This document shows positions 1 to 7,443 of a stretch of 64,000 bases of DNA, in pieces. The notes under the pieces are model-generated. The model ran no database searches, was not told the DNA's origin, and saw only the letters and a program-made list of their open reading frames with translations. Position numbers and translations under genes: made by a program. The stretch comes from DATBVX01 sp963695985 (GTDB lineage: Bacteria; Pseudomonadota; Gammaproteobacteria; Steroidobacterales; Steroidobacteraceae). Numbering within the stretch: the first letter of the stretch is position 1; the number at the start of each line of letters is the position of its first letter. The stretch spans positions 434,001 to 498,000 of the forward strand of contig CAVOIC010000011.1 of NCBI GenBank assembly GCA_963695985.1, read 5' to 3'.

Positions 1-927
1 GGCGAATCGATCCATTTCGGCGTCGACGGCACCGCCCTGCCGGGTCGCGGCCTTGAGGAACTCGCCGTTCCCCAACAGGGCGGTCAGCGGGCTCGCGTAC
101 ACCGGCTCACCGATCAGGAACGAGTCCGACAGGTAATTCACCGTCTTCACCAGCGGGATCAGGTCTCGACGTCTGAGGACGGTAATCTTGCCGGTGCGAT
201 AGTGCTCGGGCTGTGGCATCAGCCGAAAGCCCATCTTCGTCACGATGCCAAAATTGCCCTGCGCGAAAAGGCCCGCGGGATCCGGCCCGAACCCATGGCG
301 GTACTCCTGCCAGGTCTTCGCGGCCGGCAGAGCGCCCATTCCGGTCCGCATCACTTCACCATTGGCGAGCACCACTTCCATTCCGCAACTGGCGCCGAAG
401 TGATCCCGAAAATAAGGCAGGGTGTAGCCGATGCCGCGCTCAAGAGAATTGCCGACAGGGCTGCCCCAACCTGGGTCGGGACAGTCGATCCAGACCTTAA
501 GCCCGCGCTCCTGAATGTAACGATACAGGTCGAAGTACGAAACTCCCGCTTCCACCAGCGCAAAGTGGCGATTCTCGTCGACCTCGAGCACGCGGTTCAT
601 GCGCTTGAGATCGACGATGACACTGCCCGCGAGATTCGCTGAAGGGCCGCCATACCCGAAATTCTTGCCGGTCGAGATGGGAAACAACGGCACGCGGTAG
701 CGATCTGCAATTCGCACCACGGCTTGCACCTGCTCCACGCTCAATGGAGCTACAGCTCCAGCGGCCAAGCGCTCGTCCGGCGTTCCCCAGACGGTCGAAT
801 AGGAATCGCGGTACGGTATGAGGTCTTCGTCGCTGGTGAAGACCCACTCTTTGCCTACCGCGCCCTCGAACATACGCACGGCAGCCGCGAACTGTTCCGC
901 AGCAAGCCCGGGTGGCAGTATGGCCAT
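1..927 (-). CDS. FAD-binding oxidase, vanillyl-alcohol oxidase / 4-cresol dehydrogenase family (C-terminus beyond left edge)
   Basis: The leftward frame starts at an ATG at 927 and stays open for 309 codons to the window edge, so about 40% of a ~530-residue enzyme is missing. Visible are the N-terminal FAD-binding (PCMH-type) half, with an STGKNFGYGG loop at residues 85-94 and a DCPDPGWGSPVGN segment at 148-160. It is an obvious paralogue of the complete gene at 9423-11045, roughly 60% identical by eye. Known members oxidise para-substituted phenols (4-cresol, vanillyl alcohol, eugenol) through a flavin-bound quinone-methide intermediate. The exact substrate cannot be read from the sequence. 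The residue that would bind FAD covalently lies in the missing half. Confidence 0.9.
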   Translation of the reverse strand, partial: MAILPPGLAAEQFAAAVRMFEGAVGKEWVFTSDEDLIPYRDSYSTVWGTPDERLAAGAVAPLSVEQVQAVVRIADRYRVPLFPISTGKNFGYGGPSANLAGSVIVDLKRMNRVLEVDENRHFALVEAGVSYFDLYRYIQERGLKVWIDCPDPGWGSPVGNSLERGIGYTLPYFRDHFGASCGMEVVLANGEVMRTGMGALPAAKTWQEYRHGFGPDPAGLFAQGNFGIVTKMGFRLMPQPEHYRTGKITVLRRRDLIPLVKTVNYLSDSFLIGEPVYASPLTALLGNGEFLKAATRQGGAVDAEMDRFA

Positions 928-1228
928 GGAAGTTCACACTCCCGTCGTCAAGGTAGGAACGTCCGCGTCAACACGGCTGCAACGGCGCGATGCGCTGCGG
1001 GACCCGGAGCGTACGCGACGTCTACAGCAGATCTCAAGACGCTGATTGATGCCATCCTCAGAGACGGCGGAGGCGTCGTAGCTACAATTCAGTCATCCTC
1101 GAATGCGGTGAGTTCACGAAAAAGCGTGGGCTCATCCAGTAATCGGACGGCTGCACTACTGTATGGAGGCCGCGCAGTTGCCATTGCATTCCGCAACCGC
1201 TGGCGCCGGCTGAGGGTCGACGTCGGAC
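928..1228. other. Intergenic region upstream of the partial oxidase gene
   Basis: About 300 bases with no frame that reads like a protein. It must contain the promoter of the leftward oxidase gene, but I could not assign -35/-10 boxes with any confidence. No repeat or RNA structure stood out. Confidence 0.4.
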
Positions 1229-1471
1229 TTAGGGCACGACTTGTACCGTCGGGCTGGTGGCGGTGCGGGTGTAGCCGTTGTTGCTGAACAGCCGGAACTC
1301 GCAATCGGCCGGATCGCCCGGCATGTTGACGGTCCACACGAAGGTGGTGTTGCCGTAGCCGACGTAGGTCCAGTTCAGGTACGTGGTGTTGGGATCACTG
1401 AGGCGTGCGAGCGCGATCCAGTCGGCCGCACCACCGGTTCCCTGAGTAAGCGTGACATGATCGAGCACCAT
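1229..1471 (-). pseudogene. Orphan C-terminal beta-sandwich domain, probable 3' gene remnant
   Basis: About 80 leftward codons encode a domain running from GGAADWIALA through YLNWTYVG and FRLFSNNGYTR to a stop. This pattern (an ADWIALA block, a YxxWTYVG block, then an EFRLxxNNGYTR block) occurs at the C-termini of secreted hydrolases and other exported proteins. Here nothing that could be the body of such a protein precedes it. The frame can be extended to an ATG at 1561, but those extra residues look random and no signal peptide is present. I read it as the surviving tail of a deleted gene. A small independent protein is less likely. Confidence 0.5.
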
Positions 1472-1710
1472 TTTCGCTCCGCGCATCCTGGAAAATTCTT
1501 GGTTATGAGTAGTACCAAAAAAAAGAAGTCGCTTTACCGGGGGCCGGGCACATTTACTCACACGGCGCTCACAGCGTGTCCGGAGAAGGCCTTCGCGGCG
1601 CCAGTTGTGAAGCCGGTATATCAGGGACTTGCGCTTCGGGAAATCTTCACACGGTGATGCCTGCTCTCAATGGCAGCGCTGGCGCATGATCGCCTCACCT
1701 GGAGGGGACC

Positions 1711-1923
1711 ATGTGCGTCAATCTCATGCGGTTTGCGGGGCGCCCCAGCGTGTTCCGCCGTCTGAAGCGGTTGCTGAGCCCGGCATCCGTCGAGCGCGGC
1801 CGCGTCATGCAGCCCCAAGACCCAATGATCTTTACTGAGTGCGTGGGCCGCCCATACTTGATCGGCGCCGGAACGTTCCTCGTTGCGACCTACCTGCAGT
1901 CGTATCTGCATGACCTGGACTGA
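1711..1923 (+). CDS. Hypothetical 70-residue protein overlapping the kdpA start
   Basis: A GGAGG box lies 6-7 bases before this ATG, better placed than anything before kdpA, and the stop codon overlaps the first codons of kdpA (1910). This suggests translational coupling. The product has a basic N-terminal half and one weakly hydrophobic stretch near residues 48-60. It sits where kdpF normally lies, but kdpF products are ~29 residues with a strongly hydrophobic single helix, and this does not match. I do not recognise the protein. It could be a leader peptide or a spurious frame. Confidence 0.35.
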   Translation: MCVNLMRFAGRPSVFRRLKRLLSPASVERGRVMQPQDPMIFTECVGRPYLIGAGTFLVATYLQSYLHDLD

Positions 1924-3649
1924 CTTGTGGCAATACGTTGTATTCATCGCGGTTCTTACGGCCACGGTTCGGCCGCTCGGCTCGTATCTCGCCAAGGTCT
2001 TTGCCTATGAACGCACCTTTCTCGATCCGCTGGCTGCTCCCGTCGAACGACTGATCCTGCGGCTGATCGGCCCGGCTGCTCAGCGGTCGATGAAATGGCG
2101 CGAGTATTTTCTCCAATTCCTTGTCTTTGGACTCGCCGGCGCAGCGCTCGTCTTCGTGATCCTGACGCTGCAGCACTTGCTCCCTTTCTATGGTCTCGTC
2201 GGCAAGGACGTACTCACGACTCCGATGACAGTCGATCTTGCGGTGAATACCGCAATCAGTTTTGCGACGACCACGACCTGGCAGGCTTACGGCGGCGAAA
2301 CGACGCTGAGCTACTTCAGCCAGATCGTCGCGCTGGCGTCGCAGAGCTTTCTAGCGGGAGCTGCTGGTCTTGCCATTGGAATTGCATTCATACGCGGTAT
2401 CGCGACCGACGCCGGCGGCGTGCTGGGCAATTTTTGGCGTGATGTGATCCGCGCCACCTTGTGGGTGCTTCTGCCGTTGAGCATCCCGGGCGCCCTGTTC
2501 CTCGTGTGGCAAGGCGTGCCGATGAACCTGCATGCCTATACCGCAGCCGCGACTTTGCAAGGCGCGCCGCAACTCATCGCGCAAGGCCCCGTGGCAGCTT
2601 TCGAATTCATCGAGAACCTCGGCACGAATGGTGGCGGTTTTTTCAATGTCAACGACGCGCATCCCTACGAGAACCCTTCGTCGCTGAGCAATTTCGTCCT
2701 GATGCTGTCTATCGCGCTGCTCCCAGCCGCGCTCTGTTACACACTCGGCAGGATGACTGGACAGCGTCGCCACGGCTGGCTTCTCTATTGGGTGATGACA
2801 CTACTCTTTGTGCTTGGACTGGTGGGCGTGCACTGGGCAGAGAGCGCTGGTAACCCGGCTCTCGCGCGCGCTGTGGCGCCTCACACCTTCGCTGCGGGCG
2901 CAGATGCGTGGACCGGCAACATCGAGGGCAAGGAAGTACGCTTCGGCACTGCCGGAACAGCGCTGGCGGTCGTCGCCACGTCGAACGGGGCTTCCGGCTC
3001 CTACGCCGCGATGGACGACAGCCTTTCCCCGGTCGGTGGCGGTATCGCACTCTTCAATATGCTGCTCGGGGAGGTGGCGTACGGTGGCCTCGGTACAGGT
3101 CTGATCAGCCTGGTCCTCGTTGCTCTGCTCGCTGTCTTCGTGGGCGCGCTCATGATCGGGCGCGCGCCCGCATATCTCGGAAACCAGGTCGGCCCTCCGG
3201 AGATGAAGCTCATCGCCCTCTACATGCTCGTCGCGGGAGCAGTGATTTTGCCGCTCACGGCCCTCGCGCTTATGACGACGGCGGGGCGCGCTGGGCTGAC
3301 GACTAACGTTGGACCTCATGGACTCACGTCGGTCGCATTTGCGTACGCTTCGAGCTTCACCAGCAATGGCCAGAACTTCGCGGGTCTGAACGCCAACTCG
3401 CCCTTCTACGACTACACGACATCAATGGCGATGCTGGCGGGGCGTTTCTTGCTGGCGTTCCCTGCGTTGGCATTGGCCGGTGCATTTGCCGAACAGTGGC
3501 GGCGGGGTATCACGCCCGGCTCGCTCCCGACCGATTCAGGGCTGTTTGCGGCACTGCTCGTTGGAATGACCTTGCTTGTCGCTGGACTCACCTTCCTGCC
3601 CCTGCTGTGCCTTGGCCCGATCGCCGAGCACCTGATACTTTGGTCTTAG
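1910..3649 (+). CDS. kdpA: KdpA, potassium-translocating subunit of the Kdp ATPase
   Basis: This is the inner-membrane K+-binding and channel-like subunit of the high-affinity Kdp uptake pump. The product is 579 residues from the ATG at 1910 (Escherichia coli KdpA is 557) with about ten hydrophobic helices. Selectivity-filter segments are visible: TTTWQAYGGE near residue 120, ENLGTNGGGFFN near residue 240 and FTSNGQNF near residue 485. The start at 1910 gives the usual MTWTDLWQ-type N-terminus; an upstream TTG at 1883 would add nine unlikely residues. The C-terminus (GPIAEHLI) looks complete. Downstream the gene is followed after 12 bases by kdpC, and the ATPase subunit gene kdpB that normally lies between them is absent. 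No KdpD/KdpE sensor-regulator pair is nearby. Confidence 0.95.
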   Translation: MTWTDLWQYVVFIAVLTATVRPLGSYLAKVFAYERTFLDPLAAPVERLILRLIGPAAQRSMKWREYFLQFLVFGLAGAALVFVILTLQHLLPFYGLVGKDVLTTPMTVDLAVNTAISFATTTTWQAYGGETTLSYFSQIVALASQSFLAGAAGLAIGIAFIRGIATDAGGVLGNFWRDVIRATLWVLLPLSIPGALFLVWQGVPMNLHAYTAAATLQGAPQLIAQGPVAAFEFIENLGTNGGGFFNVNDAHPYENPSSLSNFVLMLSIALLPAALCYTLGRMTGQRRHGWLLYWVMTLLFVLGLVGVHWAESAGNPALARAVAPHTFAAGADAWTGNIEGKEVRFGTAGTALAVVATSNGASGSYAAMDDSLSPVGGGIALFNMLLGEVAYGGLGTGLISLVLVALLAVFVGALMIGRAPAYLGNQVGPPEMKLIALYMLVAGAVILPLTALALMTTAGRAGLTTNVGPHGLTSVAFAYASSFTSNGQNFAGLNANSPFYDYTTSMAMLAGRFLLAFPALALAGAFAEQWRRGITPGSLPTDSGLFAALLVGMTLLVAGLTFLPLLCLGPIAEHLILWS

Positions 3650-3661
3650 CGGAGGACACCG

Positions 3662-4231
3662 GTGCGCTCCTCATTTCGCGCAATTATCGTCAGCCTTGTG
3701 GCGCTCACGGGCCTGACCGGCATCGCGTATCCGCTGGTGATTCTCGGGCTCGCTCAGGCGTTTTTCCCGGAGCAAGCGAACGGCAGTCTCGTCCGCCGCG
3801 ACGGAAGAGTCATCGGCTCGATGCTCATCGGCCAGAAGTTTGATGACGCTCGCTACTTCTGGGGGCGGCCGTCGGCGACATCACCGGTGTCCTACAACGC
3901 GGCCGCATCGTCGGGAACGAATCTAGCTCCCACGAATCCGCAGCTCGCGACAGACGTGACAGCGCGCAGCAATGCTCTCGCCAAAGCACACAACGATTCC
4001 GTTGCCCCGATCCCGCTGGACCTCGTGACGGCATCCGGAAGTGGACTTGATCCGCATGTGAGCGTCGCCGCGATGCTGTACCAGATCGAGCGTGTCGCCG
4101 CTGCGCGCGGACTTGATCCAGCCGCCGTGCGCGCACTCGTTGAGCAGCACATCGAGCCACCGGCTCTTGGCTTTCTCGGACAGCGCCGAGTCAACGTTCT
4201 CGCGGTGAATCTCGCACTCGACGAATATTAG
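3662..4231 (+). CDS. kdpC: KdpC subunit of the Kdp potassium ATPase
   Basis: KdpC is a single-span inner-membrane subunit that stabilises the KdpA-KdpB complex and raises ATP affinity. The product is 189 residues (E. coli 190). An N-terminal helix (about residues 8-30) is followed by the periplasmic domain with the family blocks IGQKFDDARYFWGRPSAT, SGTNLAPTNP and DLVTASGSGLDPHVS. The start is GTG with a GGAGG box at 3651-3655. It is co-transcribed with kdpA at 12-base spacing. KdpC's known role depends on KdpB, which is missing from this operon. Either kdpB is elsewhere, or the locus is a deletion remnant, or the assembly is collapsed here. Confidence 0.95.
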   Translation: MRSSFRAIIVSLVALTGLTGIAYPLVILGLAQAFFPEQANGSLVRRDGRVIGSMLIGQKFDDARYFWGRPSATSPVSYNAAASSGTNLAPTNPQLATDVTARSNALAKAHNDSVAPIPLDLVTASGSGLDPHVSVAAMLYQIERVAAARGLDPAAVRALVEQHIEPPALGFLGQRRVNVLAVNLALDEY

Positions 4232-4260
4232 TCCAAGCGCCGAAGCGCCAGATCGCTCGT

Positions 4261-4288
4261 ACGCGCAGCCCTAGGAAGCGCTGCGCGT
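4261..4288 (+). terminator. Hairpin after kdpC, possible terminator
   Basis: ACGCGCAGC at 4261-4269 pairs perfectly with GCTGCGCGT at 4280-4288 (9 bp, 10-base loop). It lies between the convergent kdpAC and receptor/CBS-fragment units. There is no U-run on either side, so a Rho-independent terminator is only a possibility. Confidence 0.35.
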
Positions 4289-4317
4289 AACCTGCTGATC
4301 AGCCAGAGCGCGCTTGC

Positions 4318-4512
4318 TCAGTTAGGAGGCTCCGCTGCCTCCAGCGCGAGTTTCAGCTCAGTGTGCAGGCGCTCGTCCCGCCCACCGCTGAGGTAGCGCT
4401 GAGCGGCGACTCGAACGCGCTCCAGTTGCTTCACCTGCTCGCTGAGGCGCTCGCAATCGCGAGCCATCCTCGAGATCTCGTCCGATGCGGTCTCACCATC
4501 CCTCGACAGCAC
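4318..4512 (-). pseudogene. Truncated duplicate of the CBS-domain gene (C-terminal tail only)
   Basis: This 64-codon leftward frame repeats the C-terminal ~55 residues of the CBS-domain protein at 49328-49987. Both contain DEISRMARDCER, a SEQVKQLER block and ERLHTELKLALEAAEPP. The DNA is roughly 85-90% identical over about 175 bases. Neither CBS domain is present. The segment starts with GTG immediately after the stop codon of the TonB-dependent receptor gene (4516-4518), so it could be translated as a leftover second cistron. It has drifted from the parent copy, which indicates an old duplication, but the frame has stayed open. Confidence 0.75.
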
Positions 4513-4515
4513 TCT

Positions 4516-6795
4516 CTACAGATGCAACTCGACGGTCAGGAACCACTCTCGCGGGCGGGCGTAGCTCGATGCCACTGGTCCCTGTACGGGTAACGAGTAG
4601 CCGCTGATGAGGTAGTGTTCATCGGTCGCATTGCGGACGCCGAGGGTGGCGGACCACGCGCGCTCGGGGCACCCAGAGCAGTGCCAGGTCGCGGAGGCGT
4701 TCAGCAGATGAAAAGCTTCCTGCTTGAGCTCGGGCGTATTTTCGGCGTCATTGAAGTTCGATGATCGATAGCTCCAGTCGATGCGAGCGGAAAGCGAGTC
4801 GGTGAGCGAGCCGATCGCGCTCAGGTTGGCGGACCATTCTGGCGAATCGGTAAGCCGCGAGTCCAGCGTCAGATCCGGAACCGTGGGAGCGATGCGCTGA
4901 TAGCGCCCATGCAGATAGCCGACGCCGCCTGCGAGCTGGAGCCGCGCATGCGGCGCAGCCTCGAATTCCAGCTCCCCGCCGCGGATGCGCGCATCGCCGG
5001 CGTTGCTCGTCACCACCCCGAACGTCACCGGTTGCACGACGCGGATCTGCAGGTCTTCATAGTCGCTCGTGAATATTGCGCCGTTCAGACGCAGCTTCCC
5101 ATCCAGCACTGTGGTCTTGGCGCCGATCTCCAGGACCTCGACCGTTTCGGGGCCGAAGGTCGGTAGAAGCGGGCGCGGAACCGAATTTCGTTGCACGAAC
5201 CCGCCGCTCTTGAAGCCGGTTGACCAGGACGCGTAGAACAACACGTCAGCGAACGGCTTGAGCTCGACGGCGGCGCGATAGGTCGGCTTGGAGAAGTCCA
5301 ACTCATTCTTCAGCGGCGGCACGATGACCAGGCCGACGGGCGGAATGCCCGTAACACTGCCGGTGAAATACTGGGTCGGGACATACGACTTGTGCTCGTC
5401 GGTGTAGCGGGCGCCGGCGGTGAGCGCGACGGTCTTGCTGAGCCGATACGTCGCCTGTCCGAAGAGGGCGGCACTGCGATTGATGATGTCGCGTCCGCCG
5501 CTCTGCAGATCGAAGGCAGCGGCGCTGAAGTCCGAATCGTCGTCTGCTTCCTCATAGAAATAGTAGAGCCCTGCGATCCAGTCGAGCCGGCTCTCCCTGC
5601 CCGGGCTGAGAAGCTGCAGCTCTTGCGAAAACTGGTGCTGATCCACGGTCGAACTCGGAACCACAATATGGAATGGGGAGGTGTCGGTGTCGCGTATAAA
5701 GAACGCCTCAAAGGTTCGCCAGGCGCTGATCGAGCGCACTGTGAATGCAGGTAACTTCCAGTCGAGTGTCAGACTCGAGCCCCACAGATCGAGGGTGGAT
5801 GCTTCCCGTCCCGTTCCGTAGTTAATGAAGGGGTCGGATGGAATATACCGTTCGTCGTAGACGCTGACGCCGACGCCGGAACCACCCGCGGCGCCATTCA
5901 CCGGCGGCACATTATTGAAAGCGAAAGTCTGGCTCACCGGCGCGCCCGGTCGGGCGTTGCCGTCGCAGCCGCCGATAGCATTCGGCACGTTTGCCGGACA
6001 GATCTGCACCACGCGCTCGAGCGTCGCGGCGACGCCGCGTTCGTCCGCGTGCGTATAGTCGGCGCTGAAAGTGAGATTGAACGCGTCGCCCGGTGAGTAC
6101 ACGAGTTGTGCGTACGCTGCGCGGCGGTGCTTGTTCCCGAGCCAGTCGCCGGCGTTGGGACGGTCGACATAGCCGTCCTGATCGAAGGTGGCGAAGGACA
6201 GCTTGGAGCGCACGTTCCCGGACAATGGCACATCAACCCGGGCGAACGCGTCCACCCTGTTGTCGCTGCCGAGCGTGGCCCGTAGTGTCAGCGCCCGCCG
6301 TTCCGCAGGAGGCCGCGAGGTGACGTTGATGGCACCGCCGACGGTGTTACGGCCAAACAGGGTCCCCTGCGGGCCACGCAGCACCTCGACGCGCTCGACG
6401 TCGGCGACGTCGAGGAGCGAGCCCACCGCGCGCGCCACATAGACACCATCAACGAACAGACCCACGCCGGGATCGGTGGTTTGCAGCATGTCGCTCTGGC
6501 CAATGCCGCGGATGTATATCGAGGTCGCAGTAGAACCGCCGGTTTGCGTCACGATGCTGTCGAAGGACACGTTGGGCGCAAAGGCGGCGATGGCGGTCAC
6601 GTCGCGAGCGCCAGTCGCCAGCAACGACTCGCCAGCGACCACCGAGATTGAGATCGGAACCTCGTCCAGAGGCTGCGCGCGCCGCTGTGCCGTGACGATG
6701 ACTTCTTCGAGAGCGCTCTCGCCGCGCGCCGCAACGCACGCCAGGTAGGCGCACAGCAGACTGACTATCGCGAACGCCGCTCGTGGGGGCAGCAT
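4516..6795 (-). CDS. TonB-dependent outer-membrane receptor
   Basis: This is an energised outer-membrane importer of 759 residues from the ATG at 6795, which gives a clean signal peptide (MLPPRAAFAIVSLL...). The frame extends to 6882, but those residues spoil the signal sequence. A TonB-box-like EEVIVTAQRR at residues 30-39 is followed by the plug domain, with VERVEVLRGPQGTLFGR and a GGAINVTSRP block near residues 120-150. A 22-strand-type barrel then ends in WFLTVELHL. This subtype is common in sphingomonads and Steroidobacter-like bacteria, where ligands (oligosaccharides, siderophores, aromatics) are mostly unknown. Its position close to an aromatic catabolism locus is suggestive only. Confidence 0.93.
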   Translation of the reverse strand: MLPPRAAFAIVSLLCAYLACVAARGESALEEVIVTAQRRAQPLDEVPISISVVAGESLLATGARDVTAIAAFAPNVSFDSIVTQTGGSTATSIYIRGIGQSDMLQTTDPGVGLFVDGVYVARAVGSLLDVADVERVEVLRGPQGTLFGRNTVGGAINVTSRPPAERRALTLRATLGSDNRVDAFARVDVPLSGNVRSKLSFATFDQDGYVDRPNAGDWLGNKHRRAAYAQLVYSPGDAFNLTFSADYTHADERGVAATLERVVQICPANVPNAIGGCDGNARPGAPVSQTFAFNNVPPVNGAAGGSGVGVSVYDERYIPSDPFINYGTGREASTLDLWGSSLTLDWKLPAFTVRSISAWRTFEAFFIRDTDTSPFHIVVPSSTVDQHQFSQELQLLSPGRESRLDWIAGLYYFYEEADDDSDFSAAAFDLQSGGRDIINRSAALFGQATYRLSKTVALTAGARYTDEHKSYVPTQYFTGSVTGIPPVGLVIVPPLKNELDFSKPTYRAAVELKPFADVLFYASWSTGFKSGGFVQRNSVPRPLLPTFGPETVEVLEIGAKTTVLDGKLRLNGAIFTSDYEDLQIRVVQPVTFGVVTSNAGDARIRGGELEFEAAPHARLQLAGGVGYLHGRYQRIAPTVPDLTLDSRLTDSPEWSANLSAIGSLTDSLSARIDWSYRSSNFNDAENTPELKQEAFHLLNASATWHCSGCPERAWSATLGVRNATDEHYLISGYSLPVQGPVASSYARPREWFLTVELHL

Positions 6796-6961
6796 GAAGA
6801 TCGCAAGGCGCCCCTTTATGCTTATTGCGTGAAGGATGATCATGCGGTGCTCGCGCATACGAAGCAATGAACTTTGTGTCAACAGGCGCTGACGCCGAAG
6901 TGATCAGGGATTCGAGAGGCGAGGCACACCAGCTGCGCCTCGCCTTGGTCGAATCGCCAAC

Positions 6962-7312
6962 TCAGCGGGCCGCCACGTTGATGGCATGCGCATGCAGCGC
7001 CGTAAGCGTCGGCGCGTTGACCGCTCTGACGGCTTCGTCGACGGTTGCCTTGTAGCAGTCCTTCCATCCATTCCGTGCGGGCGGATACCACTCCGCAAAG
7101 TCGGGACCGCAAACCGTGCGCGCTGCAGCACTGATGCGGCGGTAGAGGGCGAGGGCACCCTCCGCGTTGGCAAGGTTCAGGTCGGAGTAGCGGACGGTGA
7201 CCGGGGTGGCGAGTGGTCGCGGCTGGGCGGGATCCGCAAACACGGTTCCCGAGCCAACCAGGAGGACTACCAGGGTGGTGCGGGCCAGGGTCTTCACGGT
7301 TGCGGTCGTCAT
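6962..7312 (-). CDS. UrcA family protein
   Basis: A small exported protein of 116 residues. A signal peptide (about residues 1-26, ending TVFA) precedes the family core: VRYSDLNLANAEGALALYRR, then ISAAARTVCGP and a second Cys in WKDCYK. The two cysteines probably form a disulfide. UrcA-family proteins are numerous in sphingomonads, Xanthomonadales and relatives, and no function is established. It is monocistronic, divergent from the regulator gene at 7444 across ~130 bases. Confidence 0.85.
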   Translation of the reverse strand: MTTATVKTLARTTLVVLLVGSGTVFADPAQPRPLATPVTVRYSDLNLANAEGALALYRRISAAARTVCGPDFAEWYPPARNGWKDCYKATVDEAVRAVNAPTLTALHAHAINVAAR

Positions 7313-7443
7313 GTGGGCATCTCCTGTCGTGGGTTATTTATCATTCGCTGGGCAATTTGCCCTGCGGCCGGGCGCTACAATTCCGCTGCGGCTCGCAGAC
7401 TCTCGCAACTGCGCCCGCGGGTACTTAATCCGCCTGAACCCGT

